A stretch of DNA of 64,000 nt from Haloarcula rubra (GCF_019599465.1 NZ_RKLR01000002.1:310001-374000), one strand, 5' to 3'. Shown: positions 8,302 to 16,975, counted from the first letter of the stretch. Made by a program: numbers and translations. Notes: generated by a model from the letters alone, not told the origin.

Positions 8302-9387
8302 ATGTCATCCATCCCGACGGCGACGCGGCGCCGCGTGTTGCAGGCGCTGGGCGTCGGCACGGCCGCAATCGCGGGCTGTGCCGGTGCTCCCGGTGCCCAG
8401 ACCGAACAGCCGACCGAACGGACCACCCCACAGGAGCCAAGCATGAACCCCGCCAAGCAGACCGACGTCGACCGTATCGCCGCCGACCCGACCGACATCC
8501 CGGCCCCCATCGAGCGGTCGACGCCGAAGACGGTGTCGGTCGAGATGACCACGAAAGAGCAGGTCGCCGAGGTCGAACCCGGCGTCACGTACACGTACAT
8601 GACCTTCGACGGCCAGATTCCCGGGCCGATGATTCGGGTCCGCCGCGGCGACACCGTCGAGTTGACCATCACCAACGAGGAGGGCAACTCGATGCCCCAC
8701 AACGTCGACCTCCACGCCGTGCGTGGGCCGGGTGGAGGTGCCGAGGCGTCGATGGTCACGCCCGGCCAGACCAAGACCTTCCGGTTCAAGGCCACCTACC
8801 CCGGGAGCTTCATCTACCACTGTGCGGTCCCGAACCTCGACATGCACATCTCCTCGGGGATGTTCGGCATGATACTCGTCGAACCGAAGGATGGCCTGCC
8901 GGAGGTGGACCACGAGTTCTACTTCGGCCAGCACGAACTCTACACCAAGGGCGAGGCCGGCGAGGAGGGACACCACGACTTCGACGTCGAGTCGATGCAG
9001 GCCGAAGAGCCGACCTACGTCCTCATGAACGGCGAGAAGTACGCTATCACGCCCGACGGCTACGGCGTCCCGAGCATGCAGACCGGTGAGACGGCCCGGG
9101 TGTACTTCGCCGTCGGCGGCCCGAACCTCGACTCGTCGTTCCACCCCATCGGCTCCGTGTGGGACGAGGTCTGGCCACAGGGGGCGGTCGCCAGCGACCC
9201 CCACCGGTTCGTCCAGACGACGCCCGTCAAACCCGGGTCGACCGTCGTGGCGACGTTGCACGCCGAGGTGCCCGGTCCCATCAAACTGGTCGACCACGCC
9301 CTCTCCCGCGTCGCTCGCAAGGGGATGATGGCGGTCATCAACCGCGAAGGGGAACCGAACCACGACGTGTTCCAGCCCGAAGTCTGA
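8302..9387 (+). CDS. nirK: Copper-containing nitrite reductase, Tat-exported lipoprotein form
   Basis: Reduces nitrite to nitric oxide in denitrification, outside the membrane. The 361-residue precursor has a twin-arginine signal (TATRRRVLQALG) and a lipobox ending at Cys26 (AIAGC), so it is probably exported folded and lipid-anchored. Two cupredoxin domains follow. Type-1 copper ligands are His133, Cys174, His182 and Met187. Type-2 ligands are His138, His173 and His332, with catalytic Asp136 and His281 in SSFHPIGS. All key residues are present, so it should be active. The ATG at 8302 is preferred over an upstream in-frame ATG at 8257 because it has a Shine-Dalgarno sequence and puts the Arg pair near the N-terminus. 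No other denitrification gene is in the window. Confidence 0.95.
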   Translation: MSSIPTATRRRVLQALGVGTAAIAGCAGAPGAQTEQPTERTTPQEPSMNPAKQTDVDRIAADPTDIPAPIERSTPKTVSVEMTTKEQVAEVEPGVTYTYMTFDGQIPGPMIRVRRGDTVELTITNEEGNSMPHNVDLHAVRGPGGGAEASMVTPGQTKTFRFKATYPGSFIYHCAVPNLDMHISSGMFGMILVEPKDGLPEVDHEFYFGQHELYTKGEAGEEGHHDFDVESMQAEEPTYVLMNGEKYAITPDGYGVPSMQTGETARVYFAVGGPNLDSSFHPIGSVWDEVWPQGAVASDPHRFVQTTPVKPGSTVVATLHAEVPGPIKLVDHALSRVARKGMMAVINREGEPNHDVFQPEV

Positions 9388-9413
9388 AGCGCCGCTGGGC
9401 CGCCCGTCCCGTC

Positions 9414-9983
9414 TCAGTCGTCCCGACTGCCACGGCGGGCACCGACGCCCAGTGCGGCCGCGAGCGCCGCGACCACGCCGAACCCTGCGCCACTCCCGCC
9501 GCTCGTCTCCGTCACGGCCTCGGCGTCGCCGCTGACGGCGGCTTCGAGTTGTCTCGAACCGAGTTGGACGAGTCTGACGCCGACGTAGCCGGTCGTACAC
9601 CGTTCCTGTGAGTTGACGACGTAGAGGTTTCCCGGCTGGAAGTCCGTCGAATCGGGGACGTACACCGTCCGCTCGTACTGCTCGTAGTCCGGTCTCGCAC
9701 GGTCGATGAGCGTCACGTCGTACGCCGTCGTCTCGTCGTCGGGCCAGTCGGCGAACCCACAGTCGGTCGCCGTCTGCGCTTCGACGGGGTTCGTCGACTG
9801 TCCGAAGTGGACGAAGAATCCGGTCAGGTCGCCGGTCCCCGACCCGTCGGCGACGACGGCCTTGGTCGTCGTCCGTGCCGACGCGCTGGTGGACGCGAGC
9901 AACGACCCACCGAGAACCGACGCGCTCGCACCCAGCACCGCCCGTCGGGAGTACGCGTTCGAGGCGCTGTCCGGTGTCGGCAT
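9414..9983 (-). CDS. Tat-exported protein with archaeosortase-like C-terminal anchor
   Basis: I do not recognise the central domain. The 189-residue precursor starts with a Tat signal ([20 protein letters not shown]) and an Ala-rich cleavage region. About 110 residues of mature protein follow, with two Cys (TDCGFADW and ERCTTGY) that could pair outside the cell. The end is a short Ser/Gly linker, [19 protein letters not shown] and a basic tail. That resembles the PGF-CTERM signal processed by archaeosortase A, except that Ala replaces Pro. The start ATG at 9983 places the Arg pair at residues 13-14. It converges on nirK with 26 bases between stops; a link to nitrite reduction is speculative. 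Confidence 0.7.
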   Translation of the reverse strand: MPTPDSASNAYSRRAVLGASASVLGGSLLASTSASARTTTKAVVADGSGTGDLTGFFVHFGQSTNPVEAQTATDCGFADWPDDETTAYDVTLIDRARPDYEQYERTVYVPDSTDFQPGNLYVVNSQERCTTGYVGVRLVQLGSRQLEAAVSGDAEAVTETSGGSGAGFGVVAALAAALGVGARRGSRDD

Positions 9984-10173
9984 CGTATCGACGACGTGGG
10001 TCGCCGCGCCACTGAACTGCAGGCTTGCACATACAAGTCGGCGACACGGCGGTCGCGTCCGCCTCCCCCACCGCCGGCCGGGCGCGGGCCCGCTGTCGGG
10101 CACACCGAGGGTCGCACGCGCACGCGGGTCAATGAGGGACTTTTTAATGCATGGGGGCGTAGCCCGGTTCAAG

Positions 10174-10917
10174 ATGTTCAACGCCATCGTGAGTGCGGAC
10201 ACGCTCAAATCGGCTCTCGATTCAGTGAGCGTGCTGGTGGACGAGTGCAAGATCCACCTCGAAGAGGACGGCCTCGAGATTCGGGCGGTGGACCCCGCCA
10301 ACGTCGGGATGGTCGACCTGCGACTGGAGGCGGCGGCCTTCGAGTCCTACGAGACCGACGGCGGCCTCATCGGCGTCAACCTCTCTCGACTCGAGGACAT
10401 CGCCGGCATGGCCGACGCCGGCCAGTTGGTCCACCTCGAACTCGACGAGGAGACCCGCAAACTCCACATCGCTATCGACGGGCTAGAGTACACGCTGGCC
10501 CTCATCGACCCCGACTCCATCCGACAGGAACCGGACCTCCCGGACCTCGACCTCTCGGCACACATCGTCATCGAGGGGAAAGACATCAACCGCGCGGTCA
10601 CCGCCGCCGACATGGTCAGCGACCACATCGCACTGGGGGTCGACGCCACCGACGAACTGTTCTACGTCGACGCCGAGGGTGACACCGACGACGTCCACCT
10701 CGAACTCACCCGCGACGACCTCATCGACCTCACCGCCGGGAACGCCCACTCGCTGTTCTCGCTGGACTACCTGAAGAACATGAACAAGGCCATCCCGAAG
10801 GACGCCGAGGTCGAGATGGAACTGGGCGAGGAGTTCCCGGTCAAGATGCACTTCAACTTCGCCGAAGGCGAGGGCCGCGTCACCTACATGCTGGCCCCGC
10901 GCATCCAGAGCGAGTAA
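10174..10917 (+). CDS. pcn: DNA polymerase sliding clamp PCNA
   Basis: Ring-forming clamp that tethers DNA polymerases, ligase and nucleases at the replication fork. The 247-residue length is exactly that of haloarchaeal PCNA. It begins [20 protein letters not shown] and contains the helix [20 protein letters not shown], the interdomain connector and the C-terminal [12 protein letters not shown]. The surface is very acidic, as expected in a halophile. A TTTTTAAT box at 10141-10148, about 28 bases before the ATG, indicates a strong near-leaderless promoter. hjc and priL lie within 5 kb, giving a loose replication and repair neighbourhood. Confidence 0.97.
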   Translation: MFNAIVSADTLKSALDSVSVLVDECKIHLEEDGLEIRAVDPANVGMVDLRLEAAAFESYETDGGLIGVNLSRLEDIAGMADAGQLVHLELDEETRKLHIAIDGLEYTLALIDPDSIRQEPDLPDLDLSAHIVIEGKDINRAVTAADMVSDHIALGVDATDELFYVDAEGDTDDVHLELTRDDLIDLTAGNAHSLFSLDYLKNMNKAIPKDAEVEMELGEEFPVKMHFNFAEGEGRVTYMLAPRIQSE

Positions 10918-11051
10918 CGTCGCCGTCGAACTGGATTTCGACACCGGTCGCCCGCGATGGCCCGTGGGCCCCTGAGACCGCCGCTCCGGCCGTCTCGGGT
11001 CCGACGCACGTCTGACGCATCGTTTTGTGGGGGCAGGACGAACGGAGGGGC

Positions 11052-11666
11052 ATGGAGAGTCTCGGAGACGCATACGGCGGTGACTCCCGCTTCGCGGGGC
11101 GTGACCCCCGCCGCGTCTACGCCGGCGCCGCCCTCGGTGTCGTGGGAGCGCTGGCCGTCGTCGTCGCCATCCTCGTGGTGACGACGCCGCTGTCGGCCGT
11201 CTTCGGCGCGAACGACCTCCGGGCCGCCGAGAAACTCGCCGGGACGCTGGGCGGACTGGGTATCCCCGCGATGTTCCTCTCGGTCGTCGCCGTCCTGCCG
11301 TCCTCGAAGCGCGAACAGGCCGGCGTCGTCCTCGGCACCGGCCTCTGTCTGGTCGGTATCGTCCTCTTCCAGCGAGCGTATCCCGCCCGCTGGACGACCG
11401 GGGCCGAGACGATGGCCTTCGAGACCACGATGGCGTACTTCCTCGGGGCCGGCCTCGCCTTCTGGTTCGTCTTCACCGCGATGGCGAGTTTCCGCGCCCG
11501 GAACGACCCCCAGGGGATGGTCCGACTGGAACTCACCCACCGGGGCGAGTCGAAGACGGTGCAGGTCTCGCCCGAGGAGTACCAGCGCTACGCGAAGGCG
11601 ATCCGGAGCGACGGCGGCGAGAACGAGGCGATCATCCGCGAGATAGAGTCGCGAGCCGAGGACTGA
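11052..11666 (+). CDS. Uncharacterized four-helix membrane protein next to pcn
   Basis: A 204-residue protein with four predicted membrane helices: VYAGAALGVVGALAVVVAIL, then around GGLGIPAMFLSVVAVL, VVLGTGLCLVGIVLF and YFLGAGLAFWFVFTAMASF. A soluble tail of about 50 residues follows (RLELTHRGESKTVQVSPEEY), which may form a small beta-rich domain. I do not know a function. It lies downstream of pcn on the same strand with about 130 bases between, and its stop is two bases from the convergent DUF4382 gene. The ATG at 11052 leaves a short cytoplasmic N-terminus before the first helix. Confidence 0.75.
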   Translation: MESLGDAYGGDSRFAGRDPRRVYAGAALGVVGALAVVVAILVVTTPLSAVFGANDLRAAEKLAGTLGGLGIPAMFLSVVAVLPSSKREQAGVVLGTGLCLVGIVLFQRAYPARWTTGAETMAFETTMAYFLGAGLAFWFVFTAMASFRARNDPQGMVRLELTHRGESKTVQVSPEEYQRYAKAIRSDGGENEAIIREIESRAED

Positions 11667-11668
11667 GT

Positions 11669-12532
11669 TCAGTTCCCGGACTGTCCCTGCGTCCGGTTGC
11701 CCGACTCGCCGGCGGCCCCGTCGTCGGTCTCCGAGGCCACTTCCGTCTCGGTCGTCTCGGCGTCCGACGATCGCTCGACTTCCTCCACTTCGACGTCTCT
11801 GCCGGCGACACCGCTCTCGCTGATGACCGGCAGGAGGTTGTAGCCGTTCGGTCCCTTCTTGACGACGTTGATGTCGAAGACGAACTCGACGCCCTCGCCG
11901 GCGGTCACCTCGAACGGCTTGACTATCTGGAGCTTCTCGCTCGGCACCTTCACCGGGACCGTCTCGCCGTCGACGACGCCCTCGACGTCCGAGACGGAGA
12001 GCTCTATCTTCGCGTACCGGCCGGCCTCCAGTCTACCGTCGAGGACGCCGACGGCCTTGTCGCCGACGACTTCCGTCAGGTCGACCGTCGGGTCGTCGAG
12101 GTCGAACACCTCGAAGTCACCCTCGCCGTCGTCGCTGTCGTCACCGTCGTCGGCTTCGTCCGTTTCGTCGGTCTCCGTCTCCGATTCGGTCTCAGCCTCG
12201 GTCTCCGATTCGGTTTCGGCCGTTTCTTCTGTCTCCGTCTCGGTCTCGGCCTCGGTCTCTGATTCGGCTTCTGTCTCTTCGACCGACTCGGCACTGAACA
12301 CGCGTGCCTCGTCGAACGTCACGTCGAGCGAGTCGAAGTCGCCGATGGCCGCCGGCCGGTCGCTGACGAGCAACCGGAACGTCCCCGTCGTCGACTCGGT
12401 CGTCGCCGCGCTGTCGGTCGCGTCGCCGTCGGTGCTCCCGCCGCCAGACCCGCCGCCGCTCGTCCCGCCGCAACCGGCGACGACGGTGGCTCCGAGCGCG
12501 CTGGTCGTACTGATGAATGTTCGTCTGTCCAT
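11669..12532 (-). CDS. DUF4382 domain lipoprotein with a Thr/Glu-rich insert
   Basis: A 287-residue exported lipoprotein. MDRRTFISTTSALGATVVAG followed by Cys is a Tat signal with lipobox, so the mature protein is probably lipid-anchored at Cys21. The domain TFRLLVSDRPAAIGDFDSLD matches DUF4382, a surface beta-domain of unknown function. It is interrupted at about residues 82-139 by a highly acidic Glu/Thr/Ser then Asp run, after which the domain resumes (FEVFDLDDPTVDL). A second Thr/Glu/Gln-rich stretch ends the protein. The promoter is clear: TATATAAA at 12557-12564, 29 bases before the ATG. It is divergent from hjc. Confidence 0.82.
   Translation of the reverse strand: MDRRTFISTTSALGATVVAGCGGTSGGGSGGGSTDGDATDSAATTESTTGTFRLLVSDRPAAIGDFDSLDVTFDEARVFSAESVEETEAESETEAETETETEETAETESETEAETESETETDETDEADDGDDSDDGEGDFEVFDLDDPTVDLTEVVGDKAVGVLDGRLEAGRYAKIELSVSDVEGVVDGETVPVKVPSEKLQIVKPFEVTAGEGVEFVFDINVVKKGPNGYNLLPVISESGVAGRDVEVEEVERSSDAETTETEVASETDDGAAGESGNRTQGQSGN
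12116..12289 (-). repeat. Low-complexity TE/SE-coding repeat inside the DUF4382 gene
   Basis: About 170 bases of near-hexameric GAG/ACC/TCG-type repeats encode alternating Glu-Thr and Glu-Ser, then an Asp-rich run. The repetition makes length changes by slippage likely between strains. The reading frame is maintained across it. Confidence 0.75.
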
Positions 12533-12539
12533 ACCCACC

Positions 12540-12652
12540 CGTCAGGACCACCATTGTATATAAAGGACCGTTCGTTCAGGCGCTCGACGGCGGATGAACG
12601 GAATGAACGACGGACCTGAACGGTTTTACCGCGGAGGGCCTACCACCGGGCA
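12540..12652. promoter_or_regulatory. Divergent promoter region of DUF4382 gene and hjc with GAACGG boxes
   Basis: TATATAAA (12557-12564) serves the leftward DUF4382 gene and GGTTTTACC (12622-12630) serves hjc, both at leaderless spacing. Between them are CCGTTCGTTCAGG (12568-12580), TGAACG at 12595 and 12604, and CCTGAACGG (12615-12623), the first and last being inverted relatives. They could be regulator sites controlling both genes. Confidence 0.45.
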
Positions 12653-13171
12653 ATGGCAAACTCGAACGCGAAGGGGGACCGCCGCGAGCGGGAGTTGGTC
12701 AACGCCCTCGACGAGGCCGGGTTCGCGGTGATGCGCGCGCCGGCCAGCGGTAGCGCTACCGAGCGGGAACTGCCGGACGTGCTCACCGGCGACGGCGAGA
12801 CGTTCTACGCCATCGAGGCGAAGTCCAGCGCCGGCGACCCCATCTATCTGACCGGCGAGGAGGTCGAGGCCCTGCTGTTCTTCGCACGGAACTTCGGCGC
12901 GAAACCACGCATCGGCGTCCGCTTCGACCGCGAGGACTGGTACTTCTTCCACCCCGGCGACCTCTACACGACCGACGGCGGCAACTACCGTGTCAAGAAG
13001 GAGAAGGCCCTCTCGGAGGGGACGGACTTCGAGGAGTTCGTCGGTCACTCCGAGAAGGTCACGCTGGACGAGGTGGCCGACGACGGCCCGGACGAGGCTG
13101 TACTCGACATCCTCTCGGCGTTCGAGCGGGGCGATTTGGACAAAGACGAAGCGGCGGCGATGCTGGAGTAG
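12653..13171 (+). CDS. hjc: Archaeal Holliday junction resolvase Hjc
   Basis: Structure-specific endonuclease that cuts four-way DNA junctions in recombination. The 172-residue protein has the Hjc active site: Glu in [12 protein letters not shown], Asp in LPDVL and the ExK of YAIEAKSS, a PD-(D/E)XK fold, plus [12 protein letters not shown]-like DNA-contacting segments. The C-terminal 60 residues extend past the minimal Hjc core and end in a helix ([15 protein letters not shown]). A TATA-like element sits 27 bases upstream of the ATG. It is divergent from the DUF4382 lipoprotein gene. Confidence 0.93.
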   Translation: MANSNAKGDRRERELVNALDEAGFAVMRAPASGSATERELPDVLTGDGETFYAIEAKSSAGDPIYLTGEEVEALLFFARNFGAKPRIGVRFDREDWYFFHPGDLYTTDGGNYRVKKEKALSEGTDFEEFVGHSEKVTLDEVADDGPDEAVLDILSAFERGDLDKDEAAAMLE

Positions 13172-13201
13172 CGAGGGACGCGACCGGAGAGTGGCCCTCG
13201 G

Positions 13202-13834
13202 TCATTCGACGAGTTGCTGGTCCGTCCGCGAGAGCCGACTGTACGGGAACGCGTACCGGCGCGGGTCGTCCCGACGGGTCGCGTCGGCGAGGTAGGTCAC
13301 TTCGACCACGACGTCGTCCTCGGGATAGCCCTCGTTGGTGTCGTGGGCGGCGACGGTCCGGCCGGTCGCCGGGATGACGTACTCGTCGGCACGCTGGTCG
13401 GCCACGCCGGCGACGACGAGGCTGTCGCCCGTCTCACGGTCGACCACGACGTCGCCCGGCGACACCCGGCAGTGTCCACAGAGGTGCGGCGGGTCGGCGT
13501 CCGCGTCGACGAACGTGACGGCGCCACAGACGTCACAGCGGGCGCGCTGGTGGTGTGGCGGTGCCACTCTGCGGGCCGTAATCTCGATAGCGATCCGGCG
13601 GAGGTGTTTGCACCGCTCGCCGCGAATCTGGTGGTCGGGACAGGTACAGGAGTGGTCTGTGAGGTCGACGAGGTACGTGTGGCCGCTCTCGGAGGTGACG
13701 GCGTAGGTACTCCCGTCGCGGGGCCGGACGGCCATGCGCTCGGTCCAGGCCCGGAGGGCCCGGGAGTCGAGTCTGCTGGGGTCCGGTGCGAGTGCAGTGC
13801 GCTCCGAGTCGGCGGATGGCTCGATGAGTGTCAT
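13202..13834 (-). CDS. SWIM zinc-finger protein with a second zinc ribbon
   Basis: Predicted 210-residue cytoplasmic protein. The SWIM motif CTCPDHQIRGERCKHL (CxC-xn-CxH) lies near residues 75-90, inside the strand context HTYLVDLTDHS. A second probable zinc site follows in CDVCGAVTF and HLCGHC. SWIM domains mediate protein or DNA contacts and occur in haloarchaea near recombination proteins, which fits hjc as neighbour, but no function is proven. The ATG at 13834 was chosen because the upstream extension is Arg-rich and looks non-coding. The rest (VVVDRETGDSLVVAGVADQ) may be a small beta domain. Confidence 0.78.
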   Translation of the reverse strand: MTLIEPSADSERTALAPDPSRLDSRALRAWTERMAVRPRDGSTYAVTSESGHTYLVDLTDHSCTCPDHQIRGERCKHLRRIAIEITARRVAPPHHQRARCDVCGAVTFVDADADPPHLCGHCRVSPGDVVVDRETGDSLVVAGVADQRADEYVIPATGRTVAAHDTNEGYPEDDVVVEVTYLADATRRDDPRRYAFPYSRLSRTDQQLVE

Positions 13835-13981
13835 GGCGGGCGGACACGGCTGTGTTTCTCGGTGTGTCCAGTGGAAACGTAGGGCCTCCACGGAGGTAAA
13901 CGTCTCGGCCAGCACGCCGCTGCGTGGGTCGTCTGGGGCCGCTTCGACACCCTTTTGCCCGGGCCACCGATATCGCGCCAC

Positions 13982-14191
13982 ATGGAAATCGACCGGGAGG
14001 CCATCGTGCAGATAGTGGTCTCGACCATCGCGCTCGTGACGTTCGTCGCCGCCGCCGTCTTCGTCTCGCTGAACTACTCCAGCAACGGTGGGCTCACCGA
14101 CCAGGGTGGCATCGCGATAATCGGCGCTATCGGGCTGTTCATCGTCGTGATGCTCGCCGCTGGCATCTGGATGGAACGGCAGGAGTTCTAA
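13982..14191 (+). CDS. Small two-helix membrane protein
   Basis: A 69-residue protein with two predicted membrane helices (IVVSTIALVTFVAAAVFVSL and IAIIGAIGLFIVVMLAAGIW) separated by a polar loop with NYSSNGGLTDQGG. The N-terminus MEIDREAIVQ is charged and the C-terminus is WMERQEF. I do not recognise a function. The stop codon overlaps the end of convergent priL by three bases. Codon use is typical of the window, with third positions mostly G or C, supporting it as a real gene. Confidence 0.68.
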   Translation: MEIDREAIVQIVVSTIALVTFVAAAVFVSLNYSSNGGLTDQGGIAIIGAIGLFIVVMLAAGIWMERQEF

Positions 14192-15273
14192 GCGTCGGCC
14201 TCGTCCTCGCCGCTCTCGCCGTTCTCCTCGCGCCAGTCGACCAGTTCGTCGTCCTCGGCGTCGTCTAACTTCTGCTCGTAGTAGGCCATCGGGTGCGAGA
14301 TGCGCTCACAGAGGTCGTCTTTGTTGACGCAGTCGCCGTAGGACACCATCGTCGAACACGCCGGCGTCGAGTACTCGGTTGGGCTGGTGTCGCCGCGGAT
14401 GTGGTCGACCTGATAGCGGGTGGCCTCCTCCCCGAAGCCCGGGTTCACCTGAAAGAGGTCGACGATCTCGTCGGTCGTCATCCCGATGCTGGTGAGGAAG
14501 GCGGCGATGGCGAAACGGGAGTGGTGTTCGAGGTGGTCGCCTTGCTGGACCTTGTCCAGCAACGCCTGCATGCAGGGCGGGAACATCTCGGGGACGACGG
14601 TGTCTATCTCCCGGGTCAGGTCGAGTTCGGCGAGTATCTCCCGTAGCCGTTCGACCTCGGCGTCGAGTTCGGTCGCGATGGCGTCGGGCACGTCGAACGG
14701 CAGGCCGTCGGCGACGCGGTGCCGGATGGCCTGTTTCAGCAGGACGTGCAGTTCTTCGGCGGCGACGCGAACCCGACCGTCGGCCAGCGGCCGGTTGACC
14801 AGCCGCCACTGGTCGCCCCGCTGGTCGGCCGCCAAATCGAGGTACGCACCGACGTCGACCCAGTAGCCCGTCTCGGCCTCGTGGACCGCGCTCGCGAGGT
14901 CGAACTCCGCCAGCAGGTCCCGCAACTCGACGCGCTCGCTCTGGGTCGACTTGAACTCCGTCGTCGCCTCGAACTCCTCGCCGAACCGCTCCCGGGCCGT
15001 CTCGGCCTCCGCACGGGCGTACTTGCGGGTGCAGACGTGCTGGTCGACCAGCGAGACGAGGACGCGGGCCACCGGATAGGACAGCAGTTCCACCCGCGTC
15101 CGCCGGTGTGGTTCGCCGACGGTGCCGTCCGTGATGGCGTGTTCGACCCGCTCCAGCGCCCGCTGGGTGACCGCCTCGTCGGTGGCGACGACCTCACCGA
15201 GGTCGACCGCGGCGGCCTCGACGGCCTCCCGGGCGGCGGCGAGGAACGGATAGCGTGCGTGGAGCGGCTGCAT
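14188..15273 (-). CDS. priL: DNA primase large subunit PriL
   Basis: Regulatory, iron-sulfur subunit of the archaeal/eukaryotic-type primase that makes replication primers with PriS. The 361-residue protein begins MQPLHARYPFLAAAREAVEA, as the family does. The Fe-S ligands are in the second half: FPPCMQAL, then STPACSTMVSYGDCVNKDDLC, giving the four expected Cys. The C-terminus is acidic. A TTTTATTC box 27 bases before the ATG at 15273 supports the start. It is divergent from the first MATE gene; priS is not in the window. Confidence 0.95.
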   Translation of the reverse strand: MQPLHARYPFLAAAREAVEAAAVDLGEVVATDEAVTQRALERVEHAITDGTVGEPHRRTRVELLSYPVARVLVSLVDQHVCTRKYARAEAETARERFGEEFEATTEFKSTQSERVELRDLLAEFDLASAVHEAETGYWVDVGAYLDLAADQRGDQWRLVNRPLADGRVRVAAEELHVLLKQAIRHRVADGLPFDVPDAIATELDAEVERLREILAELDLTREIDTVVPEMFPPCMQALLDKVQQGDHLEHHSRFAIAAFLTSIGMTTDEIVDLFQVNPGFGEEATRYQVDHIRGDTSPTEYSTPACSTMVSYGDCVNKDDLCERISHPMAYYEQKLDDAEDDELVDWREENGESGEDEADA

Positions 15274-15368
15274 GGACTGGCGTTGCGCGTGTGGCCGAAT
15301 AAAATCCTCGTTCCGCCCCGCTTCGAATCCCGACGAATTATCACCTCGTATATCGTTGGACCTGCTAC

Positions 15369-16862
15369 GTGCCAGCGACCGACCGCTCAGTCGACCTGAC
15401 CGAGGGACCGCTCTTGCGGCCACTGCTCGCTCTCTCCCTGCCGCTCGTGGGGACACAGCTCCTGCAGGTCGCGTACAACCTCGTCGACACGTTCGTCGTC
15501 GGCCGACTGGGCGACGGGGCCGTGGCGGCGCTGACCTACTCGCTCCCGTTCATCTTCCTCACTATCTCGCTGGGGAGCGGGCTCACCGTCGCCGGCACCG
15601 TCCTCGTCTCACAGCACCGCGGCGCGGGCAACGACGACCGGGTGCGGGCCGTCGCCGGCCAGACCATCGCCGTCACGGCCGTCGTCTCGGGGTTCCTGTC
15701 GGTCGTTGGCTACCTCTTGACGCCGACGCTGTTGCCGTACATCGGGACGACGCCGGGGACGGCGATTCACGCCATGGCCGTCGAGTACACCCGCATCGTC
15801 TTCGCGGGGACGGCGTTCATGTTCGGCGCGTTCGCGTTTCAGGCCATCCTGCGCGGGTGGGGCGACACGAAGACGCCGATGTACCTCATGTTCGGGAGCG
15901 TCGTCGCCAACGCCGTGCTGGACCCGTTCTTCGTGCTGGGCTTCGACGGCAACGTCGTCTTCTCGCTACTCGGCCTCGGCGGCCTCGAAGCGACGCTGTA
16001 CGCGCTGACTGGCTTCTCGGGGATGGGCGTCGCCGGGGCGGCCGTCGCCACCGTCATCTCGCGGGGCGGGGCCGCACTGGCCGGGTTCTGGCTCCTCTTC
16101 TCGGGCCGCCTCGGCTTCGCGCTCTCGCTGTCTGACCTCTGGCCCGACCGGGAGACGGTCTGGAAGATTCTGGACGTCGGCGGGCCCGCCGGCCTCGAAC
16201 GCTCGGCGGACTCGCTGGCCTACACCGGGATGACCGTCCTCGTGGCGATGGTCGGGACGAACGCCGTGGCCGCCTACGGCGTCGGCAACCGCATCAACAC
16301 GCTCGTCTACCTCCCGGCGGTGGGCCTCGCACAGGGCGTCGAGACGGCCGTCGGGCAGAACCTCGGGGCCGACCAGTCGGGCCGCGCCCGCCGGGCCGTC
16401 CTGCTGGCGGCGGGCCTCGGCGGTGGGGTCTTCCTGCTCGCGAGTCTGAGCGCGTACGCCTTCGCCGCGGCCATCGTCGCCCTCTTCTTCGACGTGAGCA
16501 AGACCGCTCCGGAAGTGCTGGCGATGGGCGCCGACTACTTCCGAATCATCGGGCCGACGTACGTGTTCATGGGCCTCTTTCACCTCCTGAACGCCGCATT
16601 CCGCGGGGCCGGCAGCACCCGGACGGCGCTGGGGTTCTCCATCGCCTCGCAGTGGTTCTTCCGCATCCCCCCGACGCTCGTCCTGATAACCGCCGTCGGG
16701 ATGGGTGCCATGGGCGTCTGGTGGGGCATCGCCGTCTCGCACGTGGCCGCCGCGGCCCTCGTCGGGGTCTGGTTCCTCGTCGGCGACTGGGACGAGTCCG
16801 TCGTCGACGAGGACGACCGGGAGGACCGGTCGGACGACGAGGCGGCCGCTACCGCCGACTAA
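15369..16862 (+). CDS. MATE family efflux transporter (first of a tandem pair)
   Basis: Multidrug and toxin extrusion type exporter, 497 residues and 12 predicted helices, probably driven by a Na+ or H+ gradient. Signatures include PLVGTQLLQVAYNLVDTFVV at the N-terminus, SQHRGAGNDD, ILRGWGDTKTPMYL between the fifth and sixth helices, and AFRGAGSTRTALGF in the second half. The start is GTG at 15369, with an ATTATC element about 28 bases upstream. Closely related to the next gene along its whole length, so the pair probably arose by duplication. The acidic C-terminal tail is hydrophilic. Confidence 0.92.
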   Translation: MPATDRSVDLTEGPLLRPLLALSLPLVGTQLLQVAYNLVDTFVVGRLGDGAVAALTYSLPFIFLTISLGSGLTVAGTVLVSQHRGAGNDDRVRAVAGQTIAVTAVVSGFLSVVGYLLTPTLLPYIGTTPGTAIHAMAVEYTRIVFAGTAFMFGAFAFQAILRGWGDTKTPMYLMFGSVVANAVLDPFFVLGFDGNVVFSLLGLGGLEATLYALTGFSGMGVAGAAVATVISRGGAALAGFWLLFSGRLGFALSLSDLWPDRETVWKILDVGGPAGLERSADSLAYTGMTVLVAMVGTNAVAAYGVGNRINTLVYLPAVGLAQGVETAVGQNLGADQSGRARRAVLLAAGLGGGVFLLASLSAYAFAAAIVALFFDVSKTAPEVLAMGADYFRIIGPTYVFMGLFHLLNAAFRGAGSTRTALGFSIASQWFFRIPPTLVLITAVGMGAMGVWWGIAVSHVAAAALVGVWFLVGDWDESVVDEDDREDRSDDEAAATAD

Positions 16863-16904
16863 ATCGCTTGTGTGGGGAAGAGTCACAGACTCACGGAACG
16901 GCTA

Positions 16905-16928
16905 TACTGACTGACCGACCAGTCAGTA
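16905..16928. promoter_or_regulatory. TetR-type operator before the second MATE gene
   Basis: Perfect inverted repeat with nine-base arms TACTGACTG and CAGTCAGTA around a six-base ACCGAC spacer. Such palindromes built on ACTGACTG are typical targets of TetR-family repressors of drug exporters. It overlaps the TATA-like CTATAC, so binding would block initiation. No TetR gene lies in the window. Confidence 0.75.
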
Positions 16929-16930
16929 CC

Positions 16931-16975
16931 ATGTCGGTCCCCTTCTCTTCCCCTCCCCGGAGGTGTCGACGATGA
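16931..16975 (+). CDS. Possible 14-codon leader ORF upstream of the second MATE gene
   Basis: ATG at 16931 sits about 25 bases after the TATA-like element, the position expected of a leaderless start, and encodes MSVPFSSPPRRCRR. Its TGA (16973-16975) overlaps the MATE ATG (16972) as ATGA. This is the arrangement of a translationally coupled leader peptide, but chance cannot be excluded: it is short and has no known relative. Confidence 0.3.
   Translation: MSVPFSSPPRRCRR

Noticed and set aside
15300-15368. TTCGAATCCC resembling a tRNA T-arm
   Set aside because: No matching acceptor stem, anticodon arm or D-arm could be found around it; it is the priL/MATE promoter region.
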